Positions 61,842 through 64,000 of a stretch of 64,000 nucleotides of DNA are shown piece after piece. The DNA comes from Bacteroides sp. (GTDB lineage Bacteria; Bacteroidota; Bacteroidia; Bacteroidales; Muribaculaceae), in NCBI GenBank assembly GCA_014802265.1, contig JAAVCP010000083.1, forward strand, positions 28,390 to 92,389, read 5' to 3'. The position numbers were made by a program, and so were the translations under genes. The notes below the pieces were generated by a model. That model was given only the letters and a program-made list of their open reading frames with translations. It made no database searches and was not told where the DNA came from. The stretch's first letter is position 1. Each line of letters begins with the position of its first letter.

Positions 61842-64000
61842 ATGGGAAAATTATATTCGATTATATCGGCATTGCTTATGTCTGTCGGCTCCGCCTTAGC
61901 AGCGGAACCGGCAGGTTATGAGTGGTGGTTCGACAACGATGTGTCGACACTGCAATCCGGGACAGTCTCCGGAGAGCGGTTTGACATACCGATTGATTTG
62001 TCGGACCTGTCGAAAGGAACTCACTATTTCAACTGCCGACTGCATACTGCCGATGGCAAGTGGGGTTCCGTTTACCGTAAGATGTTCTTCACCGTTGACA
62101 ACACAACGGGAGCAGTGGCTTACGAATATTGGTTTGATAATGATTATGATGCCAAAAAAGTAGGTGAAATCACCACCGGGAGCATGAGCTTTGAGGTTGA
62201 TGCCTCACCCATGATTCCCGGTACCCACTATTTCAATTGCCGCCTCTTCACCAATCAAGGTGGCTGGGGAGCGGTATATCGCCAGATGGTTTTCACCACA
62301 GGCACCATGATGGATGCCACGGCATACGAATATTGGATAGATGATAACTATGACTCCAAAGTGGAGGGAACAATCTCTGCGGGTGCCAACACCTACACCG
62401 TAAACTTGCAGGGCACCCGCAAGGGTCTTCACCGCTTCAACTACCGTATCCGAACCGGCGCGGGAACATGGGGCTCAGTCTACTCAAAATATTTCTTCTA
62501 TTCTACTGCCAAAACACCGTTTACACTTTATGAGTATTGGCTTGATAATGATTACGCCAACCGCAAGACCGGAACGACAAGCAACAATCCTGTGAATTTT
62601 GAGGTAGATCTTACCGGTTTTGACAAAAGCGGCGAAGCCCATTATTTCAATTTGCGCGTGCGCGATGATGACGGCGACTGGAGTTCTTTCTATCGTAAGC
62701 TTATTTTGTTTTACAACAACGATAAGAAAGCTCCCCTTATTGGTTACCGCCACAGTATGAATGGAACCGATCTGGGCTATGTGAAGGTTGAACGTCAAAT
62801 TACAGATTCCTATACATTCACCATAGATCTTCCTGAAGACCTTGGCTTCAGCCTTAAAGACAAGGAATTGAAATTTGATGGGGATAAGGTATCTGTTGGT
62901 GGTAATGACTCCATTCACTACTGCTTGCAAATAGAGTCAGAGCTTGGCTGGGCACCACCCCAGACATGGGATTTTGAGGCAAGTCATGATTTTGCCACCA
63001 CTGCCGTAGCCATGAGTGTCAACTCCTCCCATACATTTGATAACCCCTTGTCGGGTGAGTTTGTAGCTGTGAAATTCACTGCCGCTGACACTCCTCTCTA
63101 TGTCCGTGCTGACGCTCCTGTGACTCTCGACCTCTACCGCGATGGAAGCAAGGTGAAAGAGCTGACCGGCGAAGAAGTTGCAGCAATGGCAATGCTCGAA
63201 CTGGAAGCAGGGGAATATTTCGGTATTCTATATGGCGCAGAGACAGAATCCGACCAGTTCACCTTTCACCTTATGGATACACCGAATTCAGTTCCCACGC
63301 CGGAGATTACTTTCAATAACGGCATGGTCAGCATCACATGCAGCCGAGATGACGCGGAGATTCATTATACACTCAATGAGGGTGCGCCGACTCCGGGGAG
63401 TGAGGGAACGATGCCATATTCTGAGCCTTTCGCTCTTGACCATAACGCTGTGGTGAAGGCAATCGCAATTATTCCTGACAGCGACATTGATTCATCGGCT
63501 ATCGCTGAATTAGTTGTCAACTCCTATAAGGTGGCAGATCCGGTTGTCAGCTTTGATAACCTGATGCTCGTGATTACACAGGATCAGCATGAGGGGGTAC
63601 ACACATTCTATACTCTTGACGGTAAAGAACCCACAGAGGAGAGCACGGAATATAATGCACCCTTCTCACTGACCGGTAATGCCAAGGTGCTTGTCCGCTC
63701 TTTCAAAGAGGGGTATAATCCTTCAAACGTGGTGGAATATAATCACAGTCATTCCATCTACGTAACCGGTGTGCCGGAGATAAGTGTTGAGGGCACTACC
63801 GTCACATTGACTGCGACCACTGAAGGCTCAACGCTCTATTACAGTATTGATGACCCGAATCCGGAACAGGAATACACGGCACCATTTGAGATGGCAGTCA
63901 ATGGCACCATATATGCACAGGCACGTAAGTCAGGCATGTATGATTCCGAGATTGTCTCCTACGAGGTCAACAGCAATAAGGTCGGCAATCCGTCAATCAA
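61842..64000 (+). CDS. Large secreted repeat protein (partial, runs off window)
   Basis: At least 719 residues, open at the window end. Signal peptide 1-20 ends GSALAAEP. Four repeats of about 68 residues begin near 26, 95, 162 and 230, each with YE[WY]W[FIL]D[ND]-type start, a THYFN-type centre and a GxWGSVYRK-type end. Three CHB_HEX_C-type beta repeats follow near 496, 576 and 655 (AEIHYTLNEGAPTP; HTFYTLDGKEPTEE; TLYYSIDDPNPEQE). The protein is likely surface-exposed. The C terminus, where an attachment or sorting tail would be, is outside the window. Confidence 0.8.
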   Translation, partial: MGKLYSIISALLMSVGSALAAEPAGYEWWFDNDVSTLQSGTVSGERFDIPIDLSDLSKGTHYFNCRLHTADGKWGSVYRKMFFTVDNTTGAVAYEYWFDNDYDAKKVGEITTGSMSFEVDASPMIPGTHYFNCRLFTNQGGWGAVYRQMVFTTGTMMDATAYEYWIDDNYDSKVEGTISAGANTYTVNLQGTRKGLHRFNYRIRTGAGTWGSVYSKYFFYSTAKTPFTLYEYWLDNDYANRKTGTTSNNPVNFEVDLTGFDKSGEAHYFNLRVRDDDGDWSSFYRKLILFYNNDKKAPLIGYRHSMNGTDLGYVKVERQITDSYTFTIDLPEDLGFSLKDKELKFDGDKVSVGGNDSIHYCLQIESELGWAPPQTWDFEASHDFATTAVAMSVNSSHTFDNPLSGEFVAVKFTAADTPLYVRADAPVTLDLYRDGSKVKELTGEEVAAMAMLELEAGEYFGILYGAETESDQFTFHLMDTPNSVPTPEITFNNGMVSITCSRDDAEIHYTLNEGAPTPGSEGTMPYSEPFALDHNAVVKAIAIIPDSDIDSSAIAELVVNSYKVADPVVSFDNLMLVITQDQHEGVHTFYTLDGKEPTEESTEYNAPFSLTGNAKVLVRSFKEGYNPSNVVEYNHSHSIYVTGVPEISVEGTTVTLTATTEGSTLYYSIDDPNPEQEYTAPFEMAVNGTIYAQARKSGMYDSEIVSYEVNSNKVGNPSI

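Overview
The window reads as a chromosomal segment of a gut-type Bacteroidales bacterium, most likely from the Muribaculaceae or a close relative. The support is: repeated Bacteroidetes promoter boxes (TTTG, about 20 bases, TAnnTTTG); a TonB-type outer-membrane barrel protein; a Bacteroidetes putative porin; BACON and PEGA surface proteins; a type IX-like C-terminal sorting tail; and SDR-type threonine dehydrogenase next to Kbl. No rRNA, tRNA or CRISPR array was seen. Species cannot be assigned from the sequence alone.

Layout. 1-2.2 kb: three small genes ending in a DUF4112 membrane protein. 2.4-8.5 kb: a YitT-family membrane protein, bifunctional FtcD, a GHL10 glycoside hydrolase, a DUF2400 protein and a small lipoprotein. 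8.6-11.4 kb: a glyS-lemA-FKBP run. 11.5-14.6 kb: a Gly/Pro-rich exported protein and a TonB-type barrel protein. 14.7-17.8 kb: an NAD/ADP-ribose island (NrtR-like Nudix regulator, macro/PARG fusion, nicotinamidase-like hydrolase and an overlapping 51-residue basic protein), with two operator-like palindromes around its promoter.

18.1-33.4 kb: an AT-rich block of nine minus-strand genes. It encodes a membrane-spanning Hsp70-type ATPase with a periplasmic vWA-like part, an anchored coiled-coil protein, an anchored vWA protein with an intact MIDAS, a three-helix membrane protein, a tubulin/FtsZ-like GTPase, a large soluble Hsp70-type ATPase, a small protein, an anchored SNase-like/trypsin-like fusion and an anchored phosphodiester-glycosidase-like protein. 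This is the best candidate for an undescribed system: a cell-envelope machine joining tubulin-like and actin/Hsp70-like NTPases to periplasmic sensing and proteolysis. Its promoter faces a second promoter for a short transcript, and both are followed by the same 17-bp palindrome.

34-43 kb: a four-helix-bundle gene flanked by TTAGCT/GATAGCT repeats, a large secreted protein, an OPT transporter, a DUF975 protein and a PurF-like protein without the catalytic cysteine. 42-49 kb: a TetR-controlled TolC/MFP/RND efflux operon ending in a PII-like protein. 49-51 kb: divergent tdh-like and kbl genes for threonine breakdown. 51.5-55.6 kb: porin, solute-binding protein and symporter genes 19 bases apart. 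55.9-64 kb: exported and surface proteins (transglutaminase-like, PEGA, BACON, beta-helix, CHB_HEX repeats), the last running off the window.

Across the window, four plus-strand genes end in a related 3' element: a short hairpin, then ACAGAAC, then an intrinsic terminator. This may be an unrecorded structured 3' UTR or small-RNA family.
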